A DNA stretch of 64,000 bases from Microbacterium sp. STN6 (GCF_026410545.1 NZ_JAPMIT010000002.1:1-64000), one strand, 5' to 3'. Shown: positions 6,969 to 16,516, counted from the stretch's first letter. The notes: generated by a model from the sequence alone, not told the origin. Translations and numbers: made by a program.

Positions 6969-9476
6969 GTGGCAATTACCGTCGTGAAGCGCAATGGCGA
7001 GCGCGAGCCGTACGACGCCAACAAGATCAACCTCGCGATCGAGAACGCGGCGGTGGGTCTCGACGAGAACATCACCTGGGTGACCCAGATCGCGAGCGAG
7101 CTCGAGCTCACGCTGTTCGATGGCATCACCACCCAGCAGCTCGACGAGGCCGTCATTCAGGTGGCACTGCAGAACGTCAAAGATGACCCTGCATTCGACA
7201 CCGTGGCCGCCCGCCTGCTGCTGAAGACGATCTACAAGCGCGTACTCGGCGACTACGCCTCGGCCGAGGAACTGAAGTCGCTGCACCGCGACGGGTTCCA
7301 GCGCTACATCCAGCGTGGCGTCGACGAGGAACTGCTCGAGCCGCGCTTCACCACGCTGTTCGACCTCGACCGTCTCGCCGAGGTACTCGAGCCCGCGCAC
7401 GACGAGCTGCTCAAGTACATCGGCGTCGTCACCCTCAACAACCGCTATGGCATCAAGGCGCGCAACAACGAGCCGCTCGAGGTTCCGCAGTTCTTCTGGA
7501 TGCGGATCGCCATGGGGCTCTCGCTGAACGAGGCCGACCCGACATCCGTTGCCATTGAGTTCTACGAGAAGATGTCGACGCTCGACTACCTGGCGGCCGG
7601 CTCCACGCTCGTGAACGCGGGCACCAAGTTCCCCCAGCTCTCCAACTGCTTCGTCATGGAGATGCACGACGACATCGAGCACATCGCCAAGAGCGTGCGC
7701 GACGTCATGTGGCTCACCAAGGGCACTGGTGGGATCGGGCTCTCGGTGACGAAGCTGCGTTCGCAGGGGTCGCCCATCCGCTCGAACAACACGACCTCGA
7801 CCGGGCCGATCCCGTTCATGCACACGATCGACTCGGTGCTGCGGGCGGTCAGCCGGGGCGGCAAGAAGTTCGGCGCGCTCTGCTTCTACATGGAGAACTG
7901 GCACCTCGACTTCTCTGAGTTCGTCGACCTGCGCCAGAACTCGGGAGACCCGTACCGCCGCACGCGTACGGCCAACACCGCCGTGTGGATCTCGGACGAG
8001 TTCATGAAGCGTGTGCAGAACGACGAGCCCTGGTACCTGTTCGACCCGCTGGAGGTCAGCGACCTGAACGAGCTGTACGGCAAGGCGTTCAGCGAGCGGT
8101 ACGCGCACTACGCGGCCGAGGCCGAGGCCGGCAACCTGCGCATGTACAAGAAGATGGGCGCGCGCGAGCAGTTCAAAGAGATCCTGATGAGCCTGCAGAC
8201 CACCAGCCACCCGTGGCTGACCTGGAAGGACACCATCAACAACCGCGCGCTCAACAACAACACGGGCACGATTCACCTTTCGAACCTGTGCACCGAGGTG
8301 TGCCTTCCTCAGGATCGCGACAACGTGGCGGTCTGCAACCTGGCCTCGATCAACCTGTCGCGGCACCTGCACGACGGCACGTTCGACTGGGCGCAGCTCG
8401 AGGCCAGCGCTCGTCTCGCCGTGCGCCAGCTCGACAACCTGCTCGACATCACGCTCTCGAGCGTCGATGAGGCTGACTACTCGAACCAGCAGAACCGCGC
8501 GATTGGGCTCGGCGTCATGGGCTTCACCGACATCGTCGAGAAGCTCGGCTTCAGCTACGAGTCGGAAGAGGCGTACGACCTCATCGACGAGATCATGGAG
8601 CACGTCTCGTATGCGGCGATCTCCGAGAGCGTCGATCTGGCTCAGGAGCGCGGGGCGTACCCGAACTTCGCCGGCTCGCGCTGGGCGCAGGGCCTCGTGC
8701 CGTTCGACTCCATCGCGCTCACCGAGGCCGACCGCGGTGTACCGATCGCGGTCAACCGCAAGACCCGTCTCGACTGGGATGCGCTCCGCGAACGTGTGAA
8801 GGGGGGCGTGCGCAACGCAACCCTTATGGCGATCGCGCCCACGGCATCCATTGGTCTCGTCGCCGGCACCACGCCCGGCTTCGACCCGCAGTTCTCGCAG
8901 ATCTTCAGTCGCTCGACCTCGTCGGGCAAGTTCCTCGAGGTCAACCGCAACCTCGTGCGCGACCTGCAGGAGCTGGGCCTCTGGGAGACGGTGCGCGAGT
9001 CGATTCTGCGCAGCCAGGGCGACATTCAGAACATCGCCGAGATTCCTGACTCGATCAAGGCCACGTACAAGACGAGCTTCCAGCTGTCGCCGTACGCGTT
9101 CCTCGAGGTCGCGGCGCGCGCCCAGAAGTGGATCGACCAGGCGATCAGCCGCAACATGTACCTCGAGACGCGCGATGTCGGCGACATGATGGAGATCTAC
9201 TACGGCGCGTGGGAACGTGGCGTGAAGACCACGTACTACCTGCACATGAAGCCGCGGCACCAGGCCGAGCAGACGGCCGTGAAGGTGAACAAGGCGCAGG
9301 AGATCTCGGGTGGGGCGAAGCGCGGATTCGGCGCGGCGTCTGCGGGCGCGGCAGCCGGCTCGAGCGCCGACACGTCGGTCACGGCCGACGTGCCAGCGCC
9401 GGCGGCTCAGCCGGTCGGGGTGGGCGCATCAACGGGTCGCCGGGGTTTCGGCGGTCTCACGGGAGAGGGCAAGTGA
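6969..9476 (+). CDS. nrdA: Ribonucleotide reductase class I large subunit
   Basis: An 835-residue catalytic subunit that reduces NDPs to dNDPs. The N-terminal ATP-cone (about 4-90) is the allosteric overall-activity domain. The active-site cysteines C227, C441 (in NLCTE with N439/E443) and C456, and the radical-relay pair Y756-Y757, are present. The GTG start has AAGGAG 8 nt upstream; the open frame runs 24 nt further but lacks a site. The usual C-terminal CxxC redox tail is missing from this frame: the protein ends in an Ala/Gly-rich linker, and the Cys pair lies in the overlapping ORF at 9476. Confidence 0.95.
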   Translation: MAITVVKRNGEREPYDANKINLAIENAAVGLDENITWVTQIASELELTLFDGITTQQLDEAVIQVALQNVKDDPAFDTVAARLLLKTIYKRVLGDYASAEELKSLHRDGFQRYIQRGVDEELLEPRFTTLFDLDRLAEVLEPAHDELLKYIGVVTLNNRYGIKARNNEPLEVPQFFWMRIAMGLSLNEADPTSVAIEFYEKMSTLDYLAAGSTLVNAGTKFPQLSNCFVMEMHDDIEHIAKSVRDVMWLTKGTGGIGLSVTKLRSQGSPIRSNNTTSTGPIPFMHTIDSVLRAVSRGGKKFGALCFYMENWHLDFSEFVDLRQNSGDPYRRTRTANTAVWISDEFMKRVQNDEPWYLFDPLEVSDLNELYGKAFSERYAHYAAEAEAGNLRMYKKMGAREQFKEILMSLQTTSHPWLTWKDTINNRALNNNTGTIHLSNLCTEVCLPQDRDNVAVCNLASINLSRHLHDGTFDWAQLEASARLAVRQLDNLLDITLSSVDEADYSNQQNRAIGLGVMGFTDIVEKLGFSYESEEAYDLIDEIMEHVSYAAISESVDLAQERGAYPNFAGSRWAQGLVPFDSIALTEADRGVPIAVNRKTRLDWDALRERVKGGVRNATLMAIAPTASIGLVAGTTPGFDPQFSQIFSRSTSSGKFLEVNRNLVRDLQELGLWETVRESILRSQGDIQNIAEIPDSIKATYKTSFQLSPYAFLEVAARAQKWIDQAISRNMYLETRDVGDMMEIYYGAWERGVKTTYYLHMKPRHQAEQTAVKVNKAQEISGGAKRGFGAASAGAAAGSSADTSVTADVPAPAAQPVGVGASTGRRGFGGLTGEGK

Positions 9477-9544
9477 TGGACGAGTTCGAGTACGTCGTTC
9501 CGGTCGATCCGATGGACGAGTTGCAGTGCGACTCGTGCCAGTGA
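9476..9544 (+). CDS. 22-codon ORF carrying the CxxC redox tail of NrdA
   Basis: The ATG overlaps the nrdA stop (TGATG) in the -1 frame. The peptide is acidic and ends in CDSCQ, the kind of Cys pair that re-reduces the active site at the C-terminus of class I large subunits. A good ribosome site, GGGAGAGGG (9461-9469), lies 6 nt before the ATG, so independent translation or coupled reinitiation is plausible. No slippery heptamer is seen at the junction. It could be a real split tail, a frameshift product, or a one-base sequence error. Confidence 0.6.
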   Translation: MDEFEYVVPVDPMDELQCDSCQ

Positions 9545-9612
9545 CGCACCGCTGCTAGACGAAGACGTTCCGCGAAGCGGACCACGAAGACAAGCAAGGA
9601 GAGAAAGAGACC

Positions 9613-10608
9613 ATGGGAATTCTGGGGACCGGGATCAAGGAAGGGCTTCTGCTCAAGCCGGTCACGTACAAATGGGCGATGGATCTGTACGATCAGGCCG
9701 TCGCGAACACCTGGTTCCCGAATGAGATCCAGCTCGGCGAAGACCTCTCAGACTTCAAGAAGATGACGGACGAGGAACGCCACGCCATCACCTTCCTGAT
9801 GAGCTACTTCAACCCGAATGAGCTGCTGGTGAACAAGGCTCTGGCATTCGGCGTCTACCCCTACCTCAACGCGGCCGAGGCGCACCTCTACCTCGCCAAG
9901 CAGATGTGGGAGGAAGCCAACCACTGCATGTCGTTCGAGTACGTTCTCGAGACGTTCCCGATCAACCGGGACGACGCCTACAACGCGCATGTCGATATTC
10001 CGTCGATGGCCCGCAAGGAGGAGTTCGAGGTCAACTACATTCGCCGGATGACGGAGCAGCACCTCGACATCACCACCACCGAGGGCAAGCAGGACTTCGT
10101 GCGCAACCTCATTGCGTACAACGTGATCCTCGAGGGCATCTGGTTCTACTCGGGCTTCATGGTTGCCCTGTCGTTCCGGCAGCGCAATCTGCTGCGCAAC
10201 TTCGGCTCGCTCATCGACTGGATCGTGCGCGACGAGTCGCTTCACCTGAAGTTCGGAATGAACCTCATTCTCACGGTGCTCGACGAGAACCCCGACCTGC
10301 AGACCCCCGAGTTCGCGGCCGAGATCAAGCAGATGATCCTCGACGCGGTCGAGATGGAGGAGCAGTACAACCGGGACCTGCTGCCCGGCGGCATCCTCGG
10401 CCTGAACGCCAACTACATCAATCAGTACGTCAAGTACCTGGCCGACCGCCGTCTTGAGGAGCTCGGATTCGAGCCCGAGTACAAGGTCTCCAACCCGGCC
10501 AAGTGGATGGCGACCGCGAACGACACCCTCGAGCTCGTCAACTTCTTCGAGTCGATCAACACCTCGTACGAGTCGAACGCGCGGGCCACGGTCAGCAGCA
10601 AGGAGTAG
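9613..10608 (+). CDS. nrdB: Ribonucleotide reductase class I small subunit, class Ic-like (no radical Tyr)
   Basis: A 331-residue R2 protein that generates the radical for NrdA. Metal ligands read as E70, E101, H104, E174, E208 and H211. The residue four after the first His, the radical tyrosine in E. coli (Y122), is F108, and the first ligand is Glu rather than Asp. Both are hallmarks of the Chlamydia-type class Ic R2 with a Mn/Fe cofactor, and the surrounding sequence (EExxHxxxF, FFYSGF-like WFYSGF) is also chlamydial-like. A strong AAGGAGAGAAAGAG precedes the ATG. It is transcribed with nrdA. Confidence 0.93.
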   Translation: MGILGTGIKEGLLLKPVTYKWAMDLYDQAVANTWFPNEIQLGEDLSDFKKMTDEERHAITFLMSYFNPNELLVNKALAFGVYPYLNAAEAHLYLAKQMWEEANHCMSFEYVLETFPINRDDAYNAHVDIPSMARKEEFEVNYIRRMTEQHLDITTTEGKQDFVRNLIAYNVILEGIWFYSGFMVALSFRQRNLLRNFGSLIDWIVRDESLHLKFGMNLILTVLDENPDLQTPEFAAEIKQMILDAVEMEEQYNRDLLPGGILGLNANYINQYVKYLADRRLEELGFEPEYKVSNPAKWMATANDTLELVNFFESINTSYESNARATVSSKE

Positions 10609-10611
10609 CGC

Positions 10612-11091
10612 TCAGGCGGTGCGTGCCTCGTTTCTCACGGCGCGCACCGCCTCGAGCACCGTCCGCTGCACGATGGCCGTCGGGTCGCCGGCGAAGTGGA
10701 ATTCCTCGGCGCGCTCGCGCCCGGCGTTCCATACGCCGATGAACACCGTGCCGGGCTCCTGACCCTCCTGGCGGTCAGGGCCGCCGACGCCCGTCACAGC
10801 AATGGCGATGTCGGCGCCCAGCAGTCGCGCCACGCCAGAGGCCATCTGCCGTGCCGCCGTCTCGCACACCACGGGTCCCCGCTCCACACCCAGCACGCGG
10901 TACTTGACCTCGGAGTCGTAGGCGACCACGCCTCCGAGAAACCACTCCGACGACGACTCGGCTGCGCCGAGGCACGACGCGATGGCGCCGCTTGTCAACG
11001 ATTCGGCCACCGCAACCTTTCTGCCCGAGCGGGCCAACTGCTCGGAAAGCTGCGCGGCATTCTCGGCGGCGTCGTGCTCGGTGTTCGTCAT
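10612..11091 (-). CDS. pncC: CinA C-terminal-type nicotinamide-nucleotide amidase
   Basis: A 159-residue single-domain protein matching the C-terminal domain of CinA. It has AESLTSGAIAS (about 32-42), GGVVAYDSEVK and the VTGVGGPD loop. The family deamidates NMN in pyridine-nucleotide salvage. ATG 11091 is used because the fold starts there, with CACACT 7 nt upstream. It converges on nrdB with a 3-bp gap. The N-terminal MoCF-like domain of full CinA is absent, as is usual in this subgroup. Confidence 0.82.
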   Translation of the reverse strand: MTNTEHDAAENAAQLSEQLARSGRKVAVAESLTSGAIASCLGAAESSSEWFLGGVVAYDSEVKYRVLGVERGPVVCETAARQMASGVARLLGADIAIAVTGVGGPDRQEGQEPGTVFIGVWNAGRERAEEFHFAGDPTAIVQRTVLEAVRAVRNEARTA

Positions 11092-11262
11092 GCACCCCAG
11101 TGTGCGTCGCCAGCCGTGAGTTCGCCTCGTGTTCATCCCACATCTGCTGTCAACCCCTTTCGGGGGGCGTCTTCACGATCTACCGTACAAATACGGCACT
11201 GGTAATGCATCGCGAATTGTCGCGACCATCGCAGCCAGGTCGAGGGGATGGGAGGGGTCAGG

Positions 11263-11502
11263 ATGGACAGAGGTGAGACGGTGATCGTGCACCACGGCGG
11301 GCGCGACTACGTCACGACGGAGGAGATGGCGGGCATCTTCCTGCGTCAGGCACGCCGGGCGCTCGAGACGGGGCAGCCCGAGCTCGTCGTACTGCGGCAT
11401 ATCGGCGGCATCGAGCTGCTGCTCATCACGGATGAGACGGCGTTCAACGTGCGCAACCGCCAGATGACGGCCGCGGTGGGGGACCTGCAGAAGGCGTCGT
11501 AG
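11263..11502 (+). CDS. Small hypothetical protein
   Basis: A 79-residue protein I do not recognise. It has a short beta-rich start (VIVHHGGRDYVTTEEM), a basic helix (FLRQARRALETG) and a hydrophobic beta hairpin (ELVVLRHIGGIELLLI). The start at 11263 has GGGAGGGG just upstream; 11248 is an alternative in-frame ATG. Convergent with hrpA. Confidence 0.55.
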   Translation: MDRGETVIVHHGGRDYVTTEEMAGIFLRQARRALETGQPELVVLRHIGGIELLLITDETAFNVRNRQMTAAVGDLQKAS

Positions 11503-11512
11503 GCGGTCGCAG

Positions 11513-11553
11513 GTTTCGAGACGCCGCTTCGCGGCTCCTCAACCCGCAGCGGG
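11513..11553. repeat. Palindromic repeat, family A, single copy
   Basis: TTTCGAGAC, then hairpin GCCGC-TTC-GCGGC, then TCCTCAACCCGC. It sits between two converging genes (11502 and 11555), where it could act as a bidirectional terminator. Confidence 0.8.
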
Positions 11554-11554
11554 C

Positions 11555-14500
11555 TCAACCTGTAGCGCCGAGCACCTTGCGGATGCGCTGCAGCGAAACC
11601 GTCTCGGCGGTGCCGAGTTGCTGCGCGAACAAGCTGACACGAAGCTCCTCGAGCATCCACCGGGCGTGGCGCAGGCGTTCGGGGGCGTCGGGTGCGAGCG
11701 GGATGCGGCCACCGGCATCCGTGTACATGGCCTCTGCCCGCTGCACCTCGCTCAGCCAGGTTCGGTCGCGCCCCGGGTTCTCGGGAAGCTTCTCGATGCG
11801 GTAGGTGATGCCCGCGAGGTAGCGCGGCAGATGACGCAGTTGCGCCTGGCCGGTCGCCGAGACGAACCCGGGGTAGACCAGCCCGCCGAGTTGAGCGCGC
11901 GCGTCGGTCAGCGCGGCGAGAAGGGCCATGCTGTTCGCGCCCGCGATCGCCTTCTCAGCGCCACGGGCTGCCGCCAGCACGCGCGCGACGAGGCCCACCG
12001 TCTCGAACATCGAATCCATGACCACCGACGACAGCCGGTCGCGGATGCTCTCAAATTCCGCGCGCATGAACACCTGCCCGTCGTGCCGCACCCGGAACAG
12101 CACGTCGTCGGCGACCGCGGCGAGGCAGTCGTCGAACAGGGCTTTCGTGCTCGCGTACGGACTGGCGGCGAGGGTCAGCTTCTCGGCGCTCGTGAGGTGC
12201 TGCTGCACGTACGCGACCGGTGAGGGCACCGCGTTCAACAGCAGGCGGCGTACGGCAGCGGGCAGCGGGCGCGCCTGGTCCTCGGGCGTTCCCATGAGCC
12301 GCAGCGCCACGCTCTGCCCCTCATCGATGAGAGTCGGGTACGCGCGAATCACGTTCTGGCTGCCGGCCGGCCCTGGCTGCGTCGTGTCCACATGGCGGGG
12401 CAGCTCGTCGAAATCCCAGCGCGTGATGCCCGTGCGCTCCATGGCGTTCGGCACCGGGGCGGATGCCACGGCCACGCTCTCGCGTGCCCGCGTCCGCAGG
12501 CGGGTCTGCAGCTCGCCGAGATCCTTGCCGCGGGCGAGCGGGCGCCCCCGGCCGTCGAGCACCTGGAACGCGACGCGCAGGTGCGCGGGCAGGCGCTCGA
12601 GGTCGAAGTCGGAGGCGGCGACCACGGTTCCGGTGAGGCGGCGGATGGCGGCGGCTGCGGCATCCGCTATCGATGTGTGCTCAGCGGCAGGCGCGTTCGA
12701 ACCGCCGGCGACCGCGGCCTGCTCCGGCCCCTCGGGCAACTCGGCGAGGATGCGCGTGGCCCAGTCCGCAGCGGGAACGACCGTGCGGCGAATCGCCTTG
12801 GGCAGCGACTTGATCATGGCGGTCACGAGCTCGTGCCGCAGCCCGGGCACCTGCCAGTCGAACCCGGCGGGCCTGAGCCCGGCGAGCAGCGGCAGCGGCA
12901 CCTGCACCGTGACGCCGTCGTCGTCGGCGCCCGGCTCGAAGCGGTACGTGAGAGTGAGCTGCTGGTCACCCTGCCGCCACGTCGCCGGGAACGCCTGCTC
13001 GTCGACGGCGGGTGTCTCTTCCGGCGCCAGCTGCTCGGCGCTCATGGTCAGCAGATCCGGATGGGCGGCGCGCTCCACGCGCCACCACGCCTCGAAGCCC
13101 GTGACCGTCGCGACGTCGGCGGGAATGCGCTCGTCGTAGAACGCGAAGACGGCCTCGTCGTCGTAGAGGATGTCGCGACGGCGGGTTCGCTCCTCGAGCT
13201 GCTCGAGCTCGCGGCGCAACTCGCGATTGCGGCGATCGAACTCGTAGAGCGGGCCCTTCGGCTCGGCCGCGTATTCGGCGTCGAGAAGCGCGTGCCGGAT
13301 AAACAGTTCGCGCGCGTACTCCGGGTCGATGCGGCCGAACTGCACGCGGCGCCGCACGACGATGGGAACGCCGTAGAGCGTGACCGTTTCGTAGGCGACC
13401 GCAGACCCCTGTTTCTTCTCCCAATGCGGCTCGCCGTAGCTGCGCTTGACGAGGTCGCCGGCGAGCGGTTCGGCCCAGGCCGGGTCGATGGCGGCGTTCA
13501 TGCGGGCGAAGAGCCGGCTCGTCTCCACGAGCTCGGCGCTCATGATGGCGGTCGGCTGTTTCTTGACCAGCACAGAGCCCGGGAAGATCGTGAATCGGCG
13601 CTGCCGGGCGCCGATGTACTCGCCGCGGGCGGAGCGCCGGGGTGCCGCGGCGCCGTGAGGCTGGCCGCCCTGCCCTGGTGCCGTGCGCGGAGCCTGCGCA
13701 TCCTTCAACCCGATATGCGAGAGCAGGCCGGCGAGCAGCGAGCGGTGGATGCCGTCGGGGTTGACGCTGGGCTCGCCGATAGTGAGGCCGAGCGGCTTCG
13801 CGAGCCGGCGCAGCTGGCGGTAGACGTCCTGCCATTCCCGCACCCGCAGGTAGTTGAGGAACTCGGCCTTGCAGAGCCGGCGGAACGCGTTCGACGACAG
13901 CTCGTGCTGCTTCTCTTCGAGATAGTTCCAGAGGCCGAGGAGGGTGAGGAAGTCGCTCGTCGGGTCGGCGAAGCGGGCGTGCGCCTGGTCGGCAGTGGCG
14001 CGGCGCTCCAGAGGGCGCTCGCGGGGATCCTGGATGGTGAGGCCGGCGACGATGGCGAGCACTTCGCGACTCGTGCCCTGTCGGCGCGACTCGATGACCA
14101 TGCGCCCGAAGCGCGGGTCGATCGGCAGGCGGGCGAGGTCGCGGCCGATTCTGGTGAGCGCTGGCTCCTTCGCTCCTCGAGGAGCGGCGCGAACCGCGCC
14201 GAGCTCGGCGAGCAGGTCGAGGCCGTCTTTGATGCCGCGCGAGTCGGGCGGCGTGAGGAACGGGAACGCGGCGATGTCGCCCAGGCCCAGCGAGAGCATC
14301 TGCAGAATGACGGAGGCGAGGTTCGTGCGCAGGATCTCGGGCTCGGTGTATTCGGGCCGCCGCTCGAAATCCTCTTCGGAGTACAGGCGAATGGCGATGC
14401 CGTCGCTCGTGCGCCCGGACCGTCCCGACCGCTGGTTCGCCGACGCCTGCGAGATCGGCTCGATCGGCAGCCGCTGCACCTTCGCGCGAGTGCTGTAGCG

Positions 14501-15544
14501 CGAGATGCGTGCCGTTCCCGCATCGACGACATAGCGGATGCCGGGCACCGTCAGGCTCGTCTCCGCCACGTTGGTCGCCAGCACGATGCGGCGCCGAATG
14601 CCCGGCGGCGGTGCCCGGAACACCCGGTGCTGGTCTGCGGCCGAGAGCCGCCCGTACAGCGGCAGCACCTCGGTCGTCGAGGCGCCGCCGTCGCGCTGCA
14701 GGCGGCCGCGGATCGACTCCTCGGCGTCGCGGATCTCGGTCTCGCCAGAGAGAAACACGAGCACGTCGCCCGCCGACTCCCTGGCCAGCTCGTCGAGAGC
14801 GTCGAGGATGCCGTCGGTGTAGCTGCCGTCAGCCGCCGCCCCCGCAACGGCCGTGGTGCGCGCTGTCGGTGCTCCTCGGCCAGCGCCGTCGTCCTCGCCG
14901 CCGTCCTCCTCGTCTTCGTCGAGCTGGTCGGAGCCGGCCGGCGGCCGGTACCGGATCTCGACAGGGTACGTGCGCCCCGACACCTCGACCACAGGGGCGG
15001 GTGCGCCATCCGCTCGGCTGAAGTGCGCGGCGAAACTCTCGGGATCGATGGTGGCGGAGGTGATGATGACCTTGAGGTCCGGGCGCTTGGGCAGCAGCTG
15101 TTTGAGGTAGCCGAGCAGGAAGTCGATGTTGAGGGTGCGTTCGTGGGCCTCGTCGATGATGATCGTGTCGTAGGCGGAAAGCAGGCGGTCGCGGTGCATC
15201 TCGTTGAGCAGGATGCCGTCGGTCATGAGCTTGATGCGCGTGGCGGCGCTCACCCTGTCGGTGAAGCGCACCTGGTAGCCGACGAGGCCGCCCACGCTCT
15301 CGCCGAGCTCGTCGGCGATGCGCTCGGCGATGGTTCGGGCGGCCAGGCGGCGCGGCTGGGTATGCCCGATGGAGGTGCGGCCGAGTTCGAGGCAGATCTT
15401 CGGCAGCTGCGTGGTCTTGCCCGAGCCCGTCTCGCCCGCCACGATGACCACCTGGTTCTCGGCGATGGCGCGGGCGATCTCCTCGCGCCGCTGGCTGACG
15501 GGCAGCTCGGGCGGGAAGTGGATGTGCGCGGGGGTGGAAGACAT
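11555..15544 (-). CDS. hrpA: ATP-dependent RNA helicase HrpA
   Basis: A 1329-residue DEAH-box helicase, the usual length for HrpA. Walker A GETGSGKTT lies at about residues 37-45, DEAHERT at about 131-137, SATID at about 162 and the motif VI QRSGRSGR at about 367; HA2/OB-fold regions follow. The last third is the HrpA-specific DUF3418. An acidic insert (about 200-220) interrupts the two RecA domains. HrpA unwinds structured mRNA and rescues stalled ribosomes in Proteobacteria; the role here is inferred. TACGAT and GGAGGG lie just upstream. Confidence 0.95.
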   Translation of the reverse strand: MSSTPAHIHFPPELPVSQRREEIARAIAENQVVIVAGETGSGKTTQLPKICLELGRTSIGHTQPRRLAARTIAERIADELGESVGGLVGYQVRFTDRVSAATRIKLMTDGILLNEMHRDRLLSAYDTIIIDEAHERTLNIDFLLGYLKQLLPKRPDLKVIITSATIDPESFAAHFSRADGAPAPVVEVSGRTYPVEIRYRPPAGSDQLDEDEEDGGEDDGAGRGAPTARTTAVAGAAADGSYTDGILDALDELARESAGDVLVFLSGETEIRDAEESIRGRLQRDGGASTTEVLPLYGRLSAADQHRVFRAPPPGIRRRIVLATNVAETSLTVPGIRYVVDAGTARISRYSTRAKVQRLPIEPISQASANQRSGRSGRTSDGIAIRLYSEEDFERRPEYTEPEILRTNLASVILQMLSLGLGDIAAFPFLTPPDSRGIKDGLDLLAELGAVRAAPRGAKEPALTRIGRDLARLPIDPRFGRMVIESRRQGTSREVLAIVAGLTIQDPRERPLERRATADQAHARFADPTSDFLTLLGLWNYLEEKQHELSSNAFRRLCKAEFLNYLRVREWQDVYRQLRRLAKPLGLTIGEPSVNPDGIHRSLLAGLLSHIGLKDAQAPRTAPGQGGQPHGAAAPRRSARGEYIGARQRRFTIFPGSVLVKKQPTAIMSAELVETSRLFARMNAAIDPAWAEPLAGDLVKRSYGEPHWEKKQGSAVAYETVTLYGVPIVVRRRVQFGRIDPEYARELFIRHALLDAEYAAEPKGPLYEFDRRNRELRRELEQLEERTRRRDILYDDEAVFAFYDERIPADVATVTGFEAWWRVERAAHPDLLTMSAEQLAPEETPAVDEQAFPATWRQGDQQLTLTYRFEPGADDDGVTVQVPLPLLAGLRPAGFDWQVPGLRHELVTAMIKSLPKAIRRTVVPAADWATRILAELPEGPEQAAVAGGSNAPAAEHTSIADAAAAAIRRLTGTVVAASDFDLERLPAHLRVAFQVLDGRGRPLARGKDLGELQTRLRTRARESVAVASAPVPNAMERTGITRWDFDELPRHVDTTQPGPAGSQNVIRAYPTLIDEGQSVALRLMGTPEDQARPLPAAVRRLLLNAVPSPVAYVQQHLTSAEKLTLAASPYASTKALFDDCLAAVADDVLFRVRHDGQVFMRAEFESIRDRLSSVVMDSMFETVGLVARVLAAARGAEKAIAGANSMALLAALTDARAQLGGLVYPGFVSATGQAQLRHLPRYLAGITYRIEKLPENPGRDRTWLSEVQRAEAMYTDAGGRIPLAPDAPERLRHARWMLEELRVSLFAQQLGTAETVSLQRIRKVLGATG

Positions 15545-15569
15545 CAGCCCTCCATCGTATGCGCCTCGG

Positions 15570-15607
15570 CGGATTGAGGAGGTCGCGCAGCGACCGTCTC
15601 GAAATCC
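15570..15607. repeat. Palindromic repeat, family A, inverted copy
   Basis: Reads CGGATTGAGGA, hairpin GGTCGC-GCA-GCGACC, then GTCTCGAAATC, which is the reverse complement of the family A consensus with a different stem. It lies between divergent hrpA and the aldo/keto reductase. Confidence 0.8.
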
Positions 15608-15638
15608 CGACCCCCGGGCACATGTCGCCGGTACCGCC

Positions 15639-15644
15639 TACCCT
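15639..15644 (+). promoter_or_regulatory. Leaderless -10 element TACCCT
   Basis: TACCCT, 6 nt, then the ATG at 15651. Confidence 0.55.
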
Positions 15645-15650
15645 TGAAGC

Positions 15651-16484
15651 ATGCCTTCTTCGAATATCGTTCCCACTGTCACGCTCAATTCCGGTGCCGA
15701 GATTCCCCAGCTGGGGTTCGGCGTGTTCCGCGTGGACGCCGACGAGGCGCGCCGCGTCGTCACCGACGCACTCGAGGTCGGCTACCGGCACATCGACACC
15801 GCCGCCGTCTACGGCAACGAGCAGCAGGTCGGCGAGGCCATCGCGGCCTCCGGCGTGCCCCGTGACGAGCTCTTCATCACGACGAAGCTGTGGAACGACC
15901 GACAGCAGAGCGCCGAGGCCGCATTCGACGAGAGCCTCGAGCGACTCGGGCTCGACTACGTCGACCTGTACCTCATTCACTGGCCGGCACCCAAGCGCGA
16001 CACCTACGTCGAGGCGTGGCGCTCGCTCGAGAAGATCGCGGAGTCCGGTCGAGCCCGCTCCATCGGCGTCTCGAACTTCGAGCGCGAGCACCTGCAGCGG
16101 CTGTTCGACGAGACGAGCATTGTGCCCGCGGTCGACCAGATCGAGCTGCACCCCGCCTTCCAGCAGCGTGACGTCACCTCGTTCGCCCGCGAGCACGGGA
16201 TCAACATCGAGGCGTGGGGTCCCCTCGGGCAGGGCAAGTACAACCTGCTCGAGCTGCCCGAGGTCACGAGCGCGGCCGAAGCGCATGGCAAGACCGCCGC
16301 TCAGGTCGTGATCCGCTGGCACCTGCAGAGCGGCAACATCATCTTCCCCAAGTCAACGCACCGCGAGCGCATGGCCGAGAACTTCGACGTCTTCGACTTC
16401 GAGCTCTCGCGCGCCGAGCTTGACGCCATCACGGCGCTCGAGCGTGGTGGCCGGGTCGCCTCAAGCCCCGCCGACGTGAACTGA
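15651..16484 (+). CDS. Aldo/keto reductase (DkgA-like)
   Basis: A 277-residue AKR5-type reductase, closely similar in layout to the protein at 3776-4603. It shows VGYRHIDTAAVYGNEQ (Asp, Tyr), ITTKLWN (Lys), YLIHWP (His) and IIFPKSTHRERMAEN (NADPH loop). Standalone, with a leaderless promoter. The physiological carbonyl substrate is unknown. Confidence 0.9.
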   Translation: MPSSNIVPTVTLNSGAEIPQLGFGVFRVDADEARRVVTDALEVGYRHIDTAAVYGNEQQVGEAIAASGVPRDELFITTKLWNDRQQSAEAAFDESLERLGLDYVDLYLIHWPAPKRDTYVEAWRSLEKIAESGRARSIGVSNFEREHLQRLFDETSIVPAVDQIELHPAFQQRDVTSFAREHGINIEAWGPLGQGKYNLLELPEVTSAAEAHGKTAAQVVIRWHLQSGNIIFPKSTHRERMAENFDVFDFELSRAELDAITALERGGRVASSPADVN

Positions 16485-16516
16485 GCGGGCGTCGTCTCAA
16501 ATCCTGTCGCTGATAT

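Noticed and set aside
6822-9260. Very long open frame opposite nrdA
   Set aside because: It is the high-GC antisense shadow of nrdA, with composition biased to Arg/Val/Leu and no recognisable fold.
12392-15577. 1061-codon open frame opposite hrpA
   Set aside because: Antisense shadow of the helicase; low-complexity and no motif.
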